Shown in pieces: positions 26,211 through 33,756 of a stretch of 51,076 nt of DNA (position 1 is the first letter of the stretch; every line of letters starts with the position of its first letter). The stretch covers positions 1 to 51,076 of the forward strand of contig NZ_CAXQBR010000098.1 of the NCBI RefSeq assembly GCF_964222135.1, written 5' to 3'. A model generated the notes under the pieces. That model made no database searches, was not told the origin of the DNA, and saw only the letters and a program-made list of their open reading frames with translations. This DNA is from Euzebya sp. Lineage in GTDB: Bacteria; Actinomycetota; Nitriliruptoria; Euzebyales; Euzebyaceae. Position numbers and translations under genes: made by a program.

Positions 26211-26816
26211 GTGGACGTCGAGGAGCTCGCAGATGTCATCGGCGCCAACGTGCTGCGCTTCCGCCAGGCGCTCGGCTGGTCGCAGGACGCGCTCGCCACG
26301 GCGTCGGGGTTGTCGAAGGGCACGATCGTCGCGATCGAGCAGCACCGCTCCAACCCGTCGGTCGCGACGCTCTGCGCCCTCTCCGAGACCCTGGGCGTCG
26401 GCCTCGCCACCCTCCTCGAGCGTCCCGCGGGCCCGCTGGTCAAGCACCGCGGCACCGCGGACGCGGTCGTCCTGTGGAGCACGCCCGCGGGGAGCCGGGC
26501 GGAGCTCCTCATCGGCACCGACCCGCCGATGGGCATCGAGCTGTGGCGCTGGCGCCTCGAGCCGGGCGAGGGGTTCGGCGGTGCCCCCCACCCCCGCGGC
26601 ACCCGCGAGACCGTGCACGTGGACGGCGGCGCCCTGACCGTCACGATCGCGGACCGGACCGTCGACCTCGCCGCCGGGGACGTGATCGTCTTCGAGGCCC
26701 ACGAGCCCCACCGCTACGAGAGCGCGGGGGACGGGGCCGCCACGTTCTCGATGTGGATCATCGTCGGCGACCAGGGCGACATGCCCCTCCCCCGGCCGGA
26801 CGCCGACGAGGGATGA
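26211..26816 (+). CDS. XRE-family regulator with C-terminal cupin domain
   Basis: A 201-residue transcription factor. Residues 8-62 form an XRE helix-turn-helix (LGWSQDALATASGLSKGTI with recognition helix and the family ending SNPSVATLCALSETL). Residues about 95-195 form a cupin barrel (EPGEGFGGAPHPRGTRETVHV and HEPHRYES), which in related regulators binds a small ligand. The GTG start has a GGAGG site seven bases upstream. It diverges from the EamA transporter; regulators of this class usually control an adjacent exporter, which is the likely job here. Its stop touches that of the following TetR gene on the other strand. Confidence 0.9.
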   Translation: MDVEELADVIGANVLRFRQALGWSQDALATASGLSKGTIVAIEQHRSNPSVATLCALSETLGVGLATLLERPAGPLVKHRGTADAVVLWSTPAGSRAELLIGTDPPMGIELWRWRLEPGEGFGGAPHPRGTRETVHVDGGALTVTIADRTVDLAAGDVIVFEAHEPHRYESAGDGAATFSMWIIVGDQGDMPLPRPDADEG

Positions 26817-26817
26817 G

Positions 26818-27447
26818 TCAGCCCTCGCCCTGCACGCCCAGCAGGGCGGGGAGGACGCGGTCCACGACCGCGCCGACGAGCGCGTCGGCCTCGTCCGCGT
26901 CGAGCAGCACGCCGAGTCGCACGACCGCTCCCGCGAGGTGGCTCGCGAGGAACGCCAGCCGGTCGAGATCATCCGCCGCGTCGTCGTCGACGACACCCCG
27001 CAGCGCGCTCGCCAGCAGCGCGCCGTTCCGGCGGCTGTCCTGCACGTCGAGATCGACCAGGGCGGGGTCCGCCACCGCCGCGGACCACACCGCCGCGAAG
27101 GCCGGGTCGCTGCGGTACAGGGCCCAGTAGGCCCGCATGGCCTCGCCGAGGGCGGCCCTCGCCCCCGCTCGCGAGGACGGCGGGGTCATGGTCGCCGCCA
27201 GCTGCTCGCGGACGCGCGCCGCGTAGCGCTGGACCAGCGTCGCGACGATCGCCTGCTTCGACGGGAAGTAGCGGTACACCGAGGGCAGTGAGACCTCGGC
27301 GGCCTCCGCCAGCCCGCTCATCGTCATCGCGTCCACGCCGGTCGTGGCGATCAGCTCCGCCGCGACGTCCAGGATCCGCTCGACGCGAGCACGGCTCCGG
27401 CCCTGCTCGGGCAGGCGGCGGACGCTGGCCTCCTCGGACGCGGACAT
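26818..27447 (-). CDS. TetR-family repressor, probable regulator of the adjacent monooxygenase
   Basis: A 209-residue TetR protein. The N-terminal helix-turn-helix spans about residues 20-66, with the family pattern TMSGLAEAAEVSLPSVYRYFPSKQAIVATLV. The rest is the helical ligand and dimer domain, which is not conserved enough to name a ligand. It diverges from the flavin monooxygenase gene, and two identical-plan inverted repeats fill the space between, so autoregulation and repression of the monooxygenase are strongly suggested. Confidence 0.92.
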   Translation of the reverse strand: MSASEEASVRRLPEQGRSRARVERILDVAAELIATTGVDAMTMSGLAEAAEVSLPSVYRYFPSKQAIVATLVQRYAARVREQLAATMTPPSSRAGARAALGEAMRAYWALYRSDPAFAAVWSAAVADPALVDLDVQDSRRNGALLASALRGVVDDDAADDLDRLAFLASHLAGAVVRLGVLLDADEADALVGAVVDRVLPALLGVQGEG

Positions 27448-27470
27448 GCGCAGATCCTCGCACGCAGCCC

Positions 27471-27519
27471 TTGACGTGACACACGCTCACGTCTAGAAGA
27501 CGTGAGGAACTGTCACGTC
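27471..27519 (+). promoter_or_regulatory. Promoter with twin TetR operators
   Basis: Two inverted repeats of the form GACGTGA-N7-TCACGTC lie at 27473-27493 and 27499-27519, 26 bases centre to centre. A sigma-70-like promoter is embedded: TTGACG at 27471-27476, a 17-base spacer, and TAGAAG at 27494-27499. A repressor bound to either site would block the -35 and -10 boxes. Confidence 0.75.
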
Positions 27520-27539
27520 CTGTCGCACGGGAGGTCGCC

Positions 27540-28874
27540 ATGTCCAGGAGAGTCGCCGTCGTCGGCGCCGGGCCGAGCGGGCTGCTGACCGCACGCGCCC
27601 TGCGCGCCGAGGGTCTCGAACCCGTCGTCCTCGAACGCAACCCCGACGTGGGAGGGATCTGGGACATCGACGCGCCGGGGTCACCGATGTACGAGTCGGC
27701 GCACTTCATCTCCTCGCGCACCCAGTCGGGGTTCCCCGGCTTCCCGATGCCCGAGGACTACCCCGACTACCCCGACCACCGCGAGATCCTCACCTACATC
27801 CGCTCCTTCGCCGACGCCTTCGACCTGCGTCGCCACATCCGGTTCTCGGCAGCGGTGCACCACGCCGCCCCCGCCCCCGAGGGGGGCTGGACCATCACCA
27901 CGGGGGAGGGTGAGGAGGCGTTCGACGCCCTCGTCTGCGCCAACGGGGTGACGTGGGAGCCGAACGTCCCCGAGCTACCGGGCCACTTCGACGGCGAGAT
28001 CCGCCACTCCGTGACCTACCGCGACCCCGTGGAGTTCGAGGGACGGCGGGTCGTGATCGTCGGCGGGGGGAACTCCGGCGTCGACATCGCCTGTGACGCC
28101 GCGGTCCGCGCCGACCACGCCGTGCTGAGCCTGCGGCGCGGCTACTGGTTCATCCCCAAGCACCTGTTCGGCGTGCCCACCGACGTGATCGTCGCCGACC
28201 CGCCGCCCCTCCCGATCCCCCACCGGGTGGAGACCTGGGCCCTCGAGGCGCTGCTCCGCGTCGTCGTCGGGCGGCCCGAGCGCTACGGCCTACCCGCCCC
28301 CGACCACCACGTCCTCGAGACCCACCCGATCGTCAACACCGTGGTCCTGCACCACCTCTCCCACGGGGACCTGACCGCGAAGCCCGACGTCGCGCGGCTC
28401 GACGGCGACGGGGTGGTCTTCACCGACGGCTCGCGGGTGGAAGCCGACTTGGTGCTGCTGGCGACCGGCTACCACCACGCGATCCCGTTCCTCGACCCCG
28501 GCGTGCTGGCGTGGCGCCACGGCCGGTCGGACCTGTACCTCAACCTGTTCCCGCGCGACGTCCCGTCGCTCGCGGTGGTCGGGATGATCGAGTTCGCCTC
28601 GGCAGCCTACGGCCACTTCGACCGGATGGCCCAGCTCGTCGCCGGCGTGCTGGCCCTCGACGCCGACGACCCGCGACGCGCCCGCACCGACGCGCTGCGG
28701 CGCACCCACCACCCGGACCTGCGCGGCGGCCACCGCTACGTCGACTCGCCCCGGCACGCGAACTACGTCGAGGCCGAGACCTACGACCGGGTCCTCGACG
28801 AGGTCCGCAGCCGGATCGGGTTGGGCCCGTGGCGGACCTGCGAGGCCCCCCACCCCTCCCCCGCCCGGGTCTGA
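27540..28874 (+). CDS. Flavin-containing monooxygenase
   Basis: A 444-residue FAD- and NADPH-dependent monooxygenase of class B. The FAD Rossmann motif GAGPSG is near residue 8, the FMO-identifying motif FDGEIRHSVTY (FxGxxxHxxxY) is near 149, the NADPH motif GGGNSG is near 174, and LATGYHHAIPF, the usual C-terminal family block, is near 310. Such enzymes oxygenate N, S or carbonyl groups of small molecules; the TetR control suggests an inducible xenobiotic or catabolic function. A GGGAGG ribosome-binding site lies six bases before the ATG. Confidence 0.93.
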   Translation: MSRRVAVVGAGPSGLLTARALRAEGLEPVVLERNPDVGGIWDIDAPGSPMYESAHFISSRTQSGFPGFPMPEDYPDYPDHREILTYIRSFADAFDLRRHIRFSAAVHHAAPAPEGGWTITTGEGEEAFDALVCANGVTWEPNVPELPGHFDGEIRHSVTYRDPVEFEGRRVVIVGGGNSGVDIACDAAVRADHAVLSLRRGYWFIPKHLFGVPTDVIVADPPPLPIPHRVETWALEALLRVVVGRPERYGLPAPDHHVLETHPIVNTVVLHHLSHGDLTAKPDVARLDGDGVVFTDGSRVEADLVLLATGYHHAIPFLDPGVLAWRHGRSDLYLNLFPRDVPSLAVVGMIEFASAAYGHFDRMAQLVAGVLALDADDPRRARTDALRRTHHPDLRGGHRYVDSPRHANYVEAETYDRVLDEVRSRIGLGPWRTCEAPHPSPARV

Positions 28875-28908
28875 ACGGCCGGTCTGAGCGTCGGGTCCGC
28901 GCTGCGGC

Positions 28909-30213
28909 TCAGCCGCGGATGTGGTGCAGCTGGGTGAACCGGCTGCGGAAGGCGGTGGTGCGCGCCTCCACGGCGGTCGGGTCGCCGTCCAGCGCCTCGG
29001 CGATCAACCCGGCCAGCTCGGCCATGTCGTCGGGACCCATGCCCCACCGGACGACCTCGGGCGTGCCGAGGCGCAGCCCCTCCCCCGTCGGCAGCCCGAT
29101 GCCGCTGGCCAGGACGTTCGCCCTGCGGAGGTGGTCTGCGGTGGCCTGCCCGCCGCCCCACCGGTCGGCGTGGATCGCGAGCTGGTGGGTCGTGGTCGGC
29201 CCCTCGGTGGTCGTGAAGACCGGCACCGCGGCGTCCGCCAACGCGTCCGCCAGCGTCCGGGCGGTGTCGACCATCGCCTGGGCGTACGCGGTGCCGTGGT
29301 CGACCCAGTCGAGCAGGGCGACAGCCAGCGCCGCGGTGTTGGCCACGTCGAAGTTGGCGGTCAGGCCGGGGTGGGTGACCGCGTCGATGCGGGCGGCGAG
29401 GTCGGCGTCGTCGGTGAGCACCAGCCCGGCCGGCGGGCCGCCGAGGCTCTTGTAGGTGCTCATCGTGATCAGGTCGGCACCCTGGGCGAGCGGGTTCGGC
29501 CACACCTGCCCCGCGAGCATCCCGCAGGCGTGCGCGGCGTCGAACAGCACGCGCGCACCGGTGGCCCGGGCGACGTCGCTGATGGCCTCGACGGGGTGCG
29601 GGGTCAGGTTGAGGGAGCCGCCGACGGTGATCAGCGCAGGACGGACCCGCTCGGCCAGGTCGGCGAGACCGTCGACGTCGATCGTGTACCGGGCCGCGTC
29701 GATCGGCGCGTGGTGGATCTCGAGGCCGTACAGCCCGGCGGCACCGGCTCGGTCGTGGGTGACGTGCCCGCCGATGGCGGGCGGGGGGACGATGATCGCG
29801 TCACCCGGGCGGCAGGTGGCCATGAACGCGATCAGGTTCGCGATCGATCCGGACGGCACCCGCACCTCGGCGTAGGTCGTCCCCATGACCTCACATGCGA
29901 GGTGGGCGGCGATGACCTCGATCTGCTCGATGGCCTCGAGGCCCGTCTCGTACTTCTCCCCGGGGTGGCCGAGGGACGGCCGGGTCCCGAGCCGCGAGGA
30001 CAGCAGCGCCTCGGCGGCCGGGTTCATCACGTTGGTCGCGGGGTTGAGGTTGACGCACTCCTCGACGTGGATCCGGTCGCTCTCCGCGGCAAGCTCGTCG
30101 ACGGCCGTCGCGATCGCGTCGCTGCCCGTCGGCAGGCCGGCCAGGATCTCGGCCTCCCGGGCCTGGGCGGTGGGTGACAGCCAGGGGCGTGCGGCGGCGG
30201 CGGTGCGGTGCAT
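28909..30213 (-). CDS. Serine hydroxymethyltransferase-like PLP enzyme
   Basis: A 434-residue fold-type I PLP protein of the SHMT family. The N-terminal ECVNLNPATNVMNPAAEALLSS and the GHPGEKYETG block are recognisable SHMT signatures, and the Schiff-base Lys is in MSTYKSLGGPPAG near residue 250, where classical SHMT has TTHKTLRGPR. The altered active-site segment and the presence of a second SHMT being usual in actinobacteria suggest a variant activity such as an alpha-methylserine or threonine-type aldolase; not proven. I choose ATG 30213 rather than the GTG at 30228 because CATCAT stands six bases before it, as in other leaderless starts here. Confidence 0.85.
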   Translation of the reverse strand: MHRTAAAARPWLSPTAQAREAEILAGLPTGSDAIATAVDELAAESDRIHVEECVNLNPATNVMNPAAEALLSSRLGTRPSLGHPGEKYETGLEAIEQIEVIAAHLACEVMGTTYAEVRVPSGSIANLIAFMATCRPGDAIIVPPPAIGGHVTHDRAGAAGLYGLEIHHAPIDAARYTIDVDGLADLAERVRPALITVGGSLNLTPHPVEAISDVARATGARVLFDAAHACGMLAGQVWPNPLAQGADLITMSTYKSLGGPPAGLVLTDDADLAARIDAVTHPGLTANFDVANTAALAVALLDWVDHGTAYAQAMVDTARTLADALADAAVPVFTTTEGPTTTHQLAIHADRWGGGQATADHLRRANVLASGIGLPTGEGLRLGTPEVVRWGMGPDDMAELAGLIAEALDGDPTAVEARTTAFRSRFTQLHHIRG

Positions 30214-30230
30214 GGGCGCATGATGCACCG
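30206..30230. promoter_or_regulatory. Palindrome over the start of the SHMT-like gene
   Basis: CGGTGCAT and ATGCACCG form perfect 8-base arms around a 9-base centre. The element covers the putative -10 box and the first codon, so a bound protein would block initiation. Confidence 0.5.
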
Positions 30231-30259
30231 GACGGGGCCACCGTCCCGCATCGCGGGCG

Positions 30260-31222
30260 TCAGGCCTCGTCGGTGGCCACGCCGGAGGTCCGGGGGCCGT
30301 GGTCGCCGAACGGCTCGTCGCGCTCGCGGACCGCCTGTCGGAAGCCGGCCTCGGCAGCCCGCTGCGCGAAGGCGTACCCCTCGGGCGTGTGGCGGGTGAT
30401 GCCGTCGAAGACGGTTCCGAGCACCTGGGTGGCGTGCAAGCCCTGGGCGTGGACCTGGGTGTTGACCAGCAGCTTCATCATCGCCAGCTGGTTGCGGGGC
30501 ATCCGCGCGATCCGCGCGCACAGCGCGTCGGCGCGGGCGTCGAGCTCGTCTGCCGGCGGCGCCTCGATCGCGAGGCCCCACTCGAGCGCCTCGGTCCCGG
30601 ACAGCGAGTCGCCGGTGAACAGCAGCCGCTTGGCCCGCTGGGGGCCGATCCTGCTGGCCCACAGCGCGGTGGTCGGCGATCCCCACACCCGTGCCGGCGG
30701 GTAGCCGATCTTGGCATCGGCAGCGATCACGAGCAGGTCGCTGCAGAGGGCCAGGTCGGTGCCGCCGGCGACGCAGAACCCGTGGACCTTGCAGACGACG
30801 GGGGTCTGGGCGTGGAACAGGGTCATGAACGCCCGGACGTTCCGGCTCATCATCGCGTGGTCGACCATCGGGTCCCAGGTGCGGGAGGGGTCGTGGTTGG
30901 CCGCGATGACCGCCGGGTCGAGGGCTGAGCCAGGCGGCGCGTCGCCGTGGGGCTGGCCGAGGGATGTGCCCCCTCCGGCTGTCCCCTCGGCTGACTCCAC
31001 CAGGTCGTAGCCGCCGCAGAACCCCTTGCCGTTGCCGGCGAGGAGGATGACGTGGACGGCCGGGTCCAGGTCGGCCTGCTCGACGGCGGCGGCGAGCTCG
31101 CCGATCAGCTGGGCGGTCAGGCCGTTGCCGCGCTCGGGCCGGTCGAGGGTGATCCGGCAGATCCGGTCGGTGACGTCGTAGGTGAGGGTCTCGTACGGCG
31201 CGTGGGTCGGGTCGGCGGGCAC
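30260..31222 (-). CDS. Enoyl-CoA hydratase/isomerase (crotonase) family protein
   Basis: A 320-residue crotonase-fold protein with the oxyanion-hole blocks GNGKGFCGGYDL near residue 65 and KVHGFCVAGGTDLALCSD near 150. The first catalytic Glu of enoyl-CoA hydratase is replaced by Asp and the second (QPE) position reads YPPAR, so simple hydration is doubtful. An insertion of about 40 residues follows the first block. The GTG start is 14 bases from the stop of the upstream acyl-CoA dehydrogenase, and the two form an operon for acyl-CoA turnover. No ribosome-binding site is obvious. Confidence 0.88.
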   Translation of the reverse strand: MPADPTHAPYETLTYDVTDRICRITLDRPERGNGLTAQLIGELAAAVEQADLDPAVHVILLAGNGKGFCGGYDLVESAEGTAGGGTSLGQPHGDAPPGSALDPAVIAANHDPSRTWDPMVDHAMMSRNVRAFMTLFHAQTPVVCKVHGFCVAGGTDLALCSDLLVIAADAKIGYPPARVWGSPTTALWASRIGPQRAKRLLFTGDSLSGTEALEWGLAIEAPPADELDARADALCARIARMPRNQLAMMKLLVNTQVHAQGLHATQVLGTVFDGITRHTPEGYAFAQRAAEAGFRQAVRERDEPFGDHGPRTSGVATDEA

Positions 31223-31236
31223 GGCGGTCGGGCGGG

Positions 31237-32865
31237 TCAGACCGCGAGGGCCCGGTCGATGATCGCCGCGGTGTCGAGGCCCGCGGGGAGGGTGCCGTAG
31301 ACCCGGCCGCCGTCGCCGAGCCGGCCGGCGCAGAACGCGTCGGCGGAGGCTGCCGGCGCGTGGCGGACCATCATGCTGGCCTGGAGGGCCACGGCCATGT
31401 CCTCGACCAGGGTGCGGGCGCCGTACTCGACGTCCTGCGGGTCCTCGGTGCGCCACAGCGCGGTGACCTGGGCCTCGACGGCGTCGAGGTGGGCGTCCAG
31501 GCGGGCGTCGGCCCCCTCGGCGAGGCGGCACTCGGCCATGAACGCGGTCACCGCCTCCGGCGACTTGGCCATGGCGCGGAGGACGTCGAGGGCGGCGACG
31601 TTCCCCGACCCCTCCCAGATGCCGTTGAGGATCGAGTCGCGGTAGACCAGCGGCATGCCGGAGTCCTCGACGTAGCCGTTGCCGCCCAGGCACTCGAGGG
31701 CCTCCGCGGCGTGGGCGGCGGAGCGCTTGCAGATCCAGTACTTCTCGATCGCCGTGCCCAGCCGCCGGAAGGCCGCCTCACCGGCGTCGACGTCACCGGC
31801 GTCGTAGGCGCGGGCGAGGCGCAGCGCGGTGTGGGTGGCGGCTTCGGACTCGATCGCCAGGTCGGCCAGGACGTTCGCCATCGCGGGCTGGTCGGCGAGC
31901 CGCCTGCCGAACGCGGTCCGGTGGCGGGTGTGGTGGACGGCGTGGGTGGTGCCGGAGCGCAGCCCGGCCACCGCGCCGATGATGCAGTCCATCCGCGTCT
32001 GGTTGACCATCTGGATGATGGCGGGGACCCCGCGGCCCTCCTCGCCGACGAGCCGGCCCTCGATGCCGTGGAACTCGACCTCGGAGGAGGGGAGGGAGCG
32101 GCTGCCCAGCTTGTCCTTGAGTCGCTGGAACTCCAGGCCCGGTCCGCGCTCGACGAGGAAGCACGACAGGCCGGCGTCGGTGTGCGCCAGCACCAGGAAG
32201 ATGTCGCACGGCGGGTAGGAGCAGAACCACTTGTGGCCCCAGATCGCGTACCGGTCGCCGCCGAGGGGCTCGGCCCGGCTGACGTTGGCGCGGACGTCCG
32301 AGCCGCCCTGCCGCTCGGTCATCGCCATCCCGCTGAGCGCGACGGTCTCGTAGTCGGTGCGGGTGAGGGCCGGCTCCCACTCCTCCGCCAGGTGGGGCGC
32401 GGCCCTGCGGAGCGCGGGGACGACCGCGGTGGTCATCGAGACGGGGCACATCACGCCGGCGTTGACCTGGCTCCACAGGCCGAACCGGGCGACCCGGGCC
32501 ACGTGCCCGCCCTCGGGCGCGGTCCAGGGCACCGAGTGCATCCCATGTGCGATCGCCGTGCCGAGCAGGTGGTGCCACGACGGGTCGAGCTCGACGACGT
32601 CGACCCGGTTGCCGAACCGGTCGTAGGGGTGGAGCACCGGGAGGTTGCGCTCGGCGCGGCGCGAGTGGTCCCAGGACTCCTCGCTGCCGGCGAGGACCCC
32701 GATCTCGACCAGGTGGTCGTGGTCCCAGGCCGCGCCCTCCCGCGCGACGCCCTCGACGAGGGCGACGTCGGCGGTGAACGCGTTGTAGGGCCGGAGGTCG
32801 GGCGGCTGGTTGCGGACCTCGCGGACCTCGGGACGGCTCGTCTGGTCGGCGGGGAGCGTGGTCAT
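31237..32865 (-). CDS. AidB-like acyl-CoA dehydrogenase
   Basis: A 542-residue FAD protein of the AidB branch, longer than catabolic dehydrogenases because of an N-terminal extension (NQPPDLRPYNAFTAD). MTERQGGSDVRANVS near residue 185 is the hallmark of this branch, followed by HKWFCS and the C-terminal LECLGGNGYVEDSG and NGIWEGSGNV blocks with the catalytic Glu position at WEG. E. coli AidB is induced by alkylation and binds DNA; most actinobacterial members are simply acyl-CoA dehydrogenases, so the reaction is uncertain. The gene diverges from a TetR regulator, with a perfect 18-base palindrome at its promoter. Confidence 0.92.
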   Translation of the reverse strand: MTTLPADQTSRPEVREVRNQPPDLRPYNAFTADVALVEGVAREGAAWDHDHLVEIGVLAGSEESWDHSRRAERNLPVLHPYDRFGNRVDVVELDPSWHHLLGTAIAHGMHSVPWTAPEGGHVARVARFGLWSQVNAGVMCPVSMTTAVVPALRRAAPHLAEEWEPALTRTDYETVALSGMAMTERQGGSDVRANVSRAEPLGGDRYAIWGHKWFCSYPPCDIFLVLAHTDAGLSCFLVERGPGLEFQRLKDKLGSRSLPSSEVEFHGIEGRLVGEEGRGVPAIIQMVNQTRMDCIIGAVAGLRSGTTHAVHHTRHRTAFGRRLADQPAMANVLADLAIESEAATHTALRLARAYDAGDVDAGEAAFRRLGTAIEKYWICKRSAAHAAEALECLGGNGYVEDSGMPLVYRDSILNGIWEGSGNVAALDVLRAMAKSPEAVTAFMAECRLAEGADARLDAHLDAVEAQVTALWRTEDPQDVEYGARTLVEDMAVALQASMMVRHAPAASADAFCAGRLGDGGRVYGTLPAGLDTAAIIDRALAV

Positions 32866-32881
32866 GGCCCGATCATGCGCC

Positions 32882-32899
32882 TGCGAATCCGGATTCGCA
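32882..32899. promoter_or_regulatory. Perfect 18-bp palindrome, operator of the AidB-like gene
   Basis: TGCGAATCCGGATTCGCA reads the same on both strands. On the minus strand it overlaps TTGCGA (-35) and, after 17 bases, CATGAT (-10), which is six bases before the ATG at 32865. It is a good operator for the divergent TetR protein. Confidence 0.6.
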
Positions 32900-32919
32900 A
32901 GCGGTTGCCGGGCGGGCGG

Positions 32920-33044
32920 CCCGCCATCGCCCCACGGGCGCCTCGCGGGGTCCCTGCCGCGCCTGGACGTCCCGCCATCGACCCACGGGTGCCTCGCGGG
33001 ACTCGCCTCCGCCCTCAACCGACCCGCCATCGCCCCGTGGGCGC
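32920..33044. repeat. Three-copy GC-rich repeat
   Basis: CCCGCCATCGCCCCACGGG and two variants occur at 32920, 32971 and 33023, spaced by about 51 bases, two of them followed by GCCTCGCGGG. They fill the divergent spacer. Confidence 0.7.
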
Positions 33045-33075
33045 ACGGTGGGCCACGCCCGGTACCGTTCCCGCC

Positions 33076-33654
33076 GTGATCACGACCGCACCGACCCGGG
33101 ATCGCCTGGTCGCCGCCGCCCACGACGTCGTCCGCGAGGGCGGGTACGCCGCCGCGAGCGTCGCCGCCGTCGCCGAGCGAGCCGGGACGGGGGCGAGCAC
33201 GCTCTACCGGCACTTCCCCTCGAAGGGCCAGCTCTTCGTCGAGGTGTTCCGCACCGTCTGCGAGGGCGAGATCCGGGCGGCCGAGGCCGCCGCGGCGGCC
33301 CACGACGACCCGGTGGCGCAGGTGCTCGCGTGGGTCCGCACGTTCTGCGCGCGGGCGTTGGCCGCGCCCCGGCTGGCGTGGGCGCTCATCGCCGAGCCGG
33401 TCGACCCGCTGGTGGAGGCCGAGCGGCTGGCGTTCCGGCGCAGCTACCGCGACGGCATCGCCGGCCGCATCGCGGCGGGCGTGGCGGCCGGCCGCCTGCC
33501 CGCACAGGACCCGCACCTCTCCGCCGCCGCGTTGGTGGGCGCGCTGGGTGAAGCGCTCGTGGGACCCACCTCGCCGGACGCGGTGGATCCGGACCTGTCG
33601 GCTCACCTCCAGGAACTGATGGCGTTCACCCGACGGGCGCTGGGGGACGCCTGA
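33076..33654 (+). CDS. TetR-family regulator, probable repressor of the AidB-like operon
   Basis: A 192-residue TetR protein with the helix-turn-helix at residues 8-56 (ASVAAVAERAGTGASTLYRHFPSKGQLF) and a helical C-terminal domain. The GTG start lies seven bases after TACCGT, so the mRNA would be leaderless. The region upstream of the GTG in the same frame overlaps the AidB-like gene and is not coding. Its position opposite the dehydrogenase and the palindrome between them support repression of acyl-CoA genes. Confidence 0.9.
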   Translation: MITTAPTRDRLVAAAHDVVREGGYAAASVAAVAERAGTGASTLYRHFPSKGQLFVEVFRTVCEGEIRAAEAAAAAHDDPVAQVLAWVRTFCARALAAPRLAWALIAEPVDPLVEAERLAFRRSYRDGIAGRIAAGVAAGRLPAQDPHLSAAALVGALGEALVGPTSPDAVDPDLSAHLQELMAFTRRALGDA

Positions 33655-33756
33655 CCCGCGTGGTCGTCAGTCGTGCGAGCCGACGATGTTGACACCTCCA
33701 GCGTCGTGGCTGCGGACGCTACCCCTCCACCGACGGGGGAGACCCGACCTGCACGA

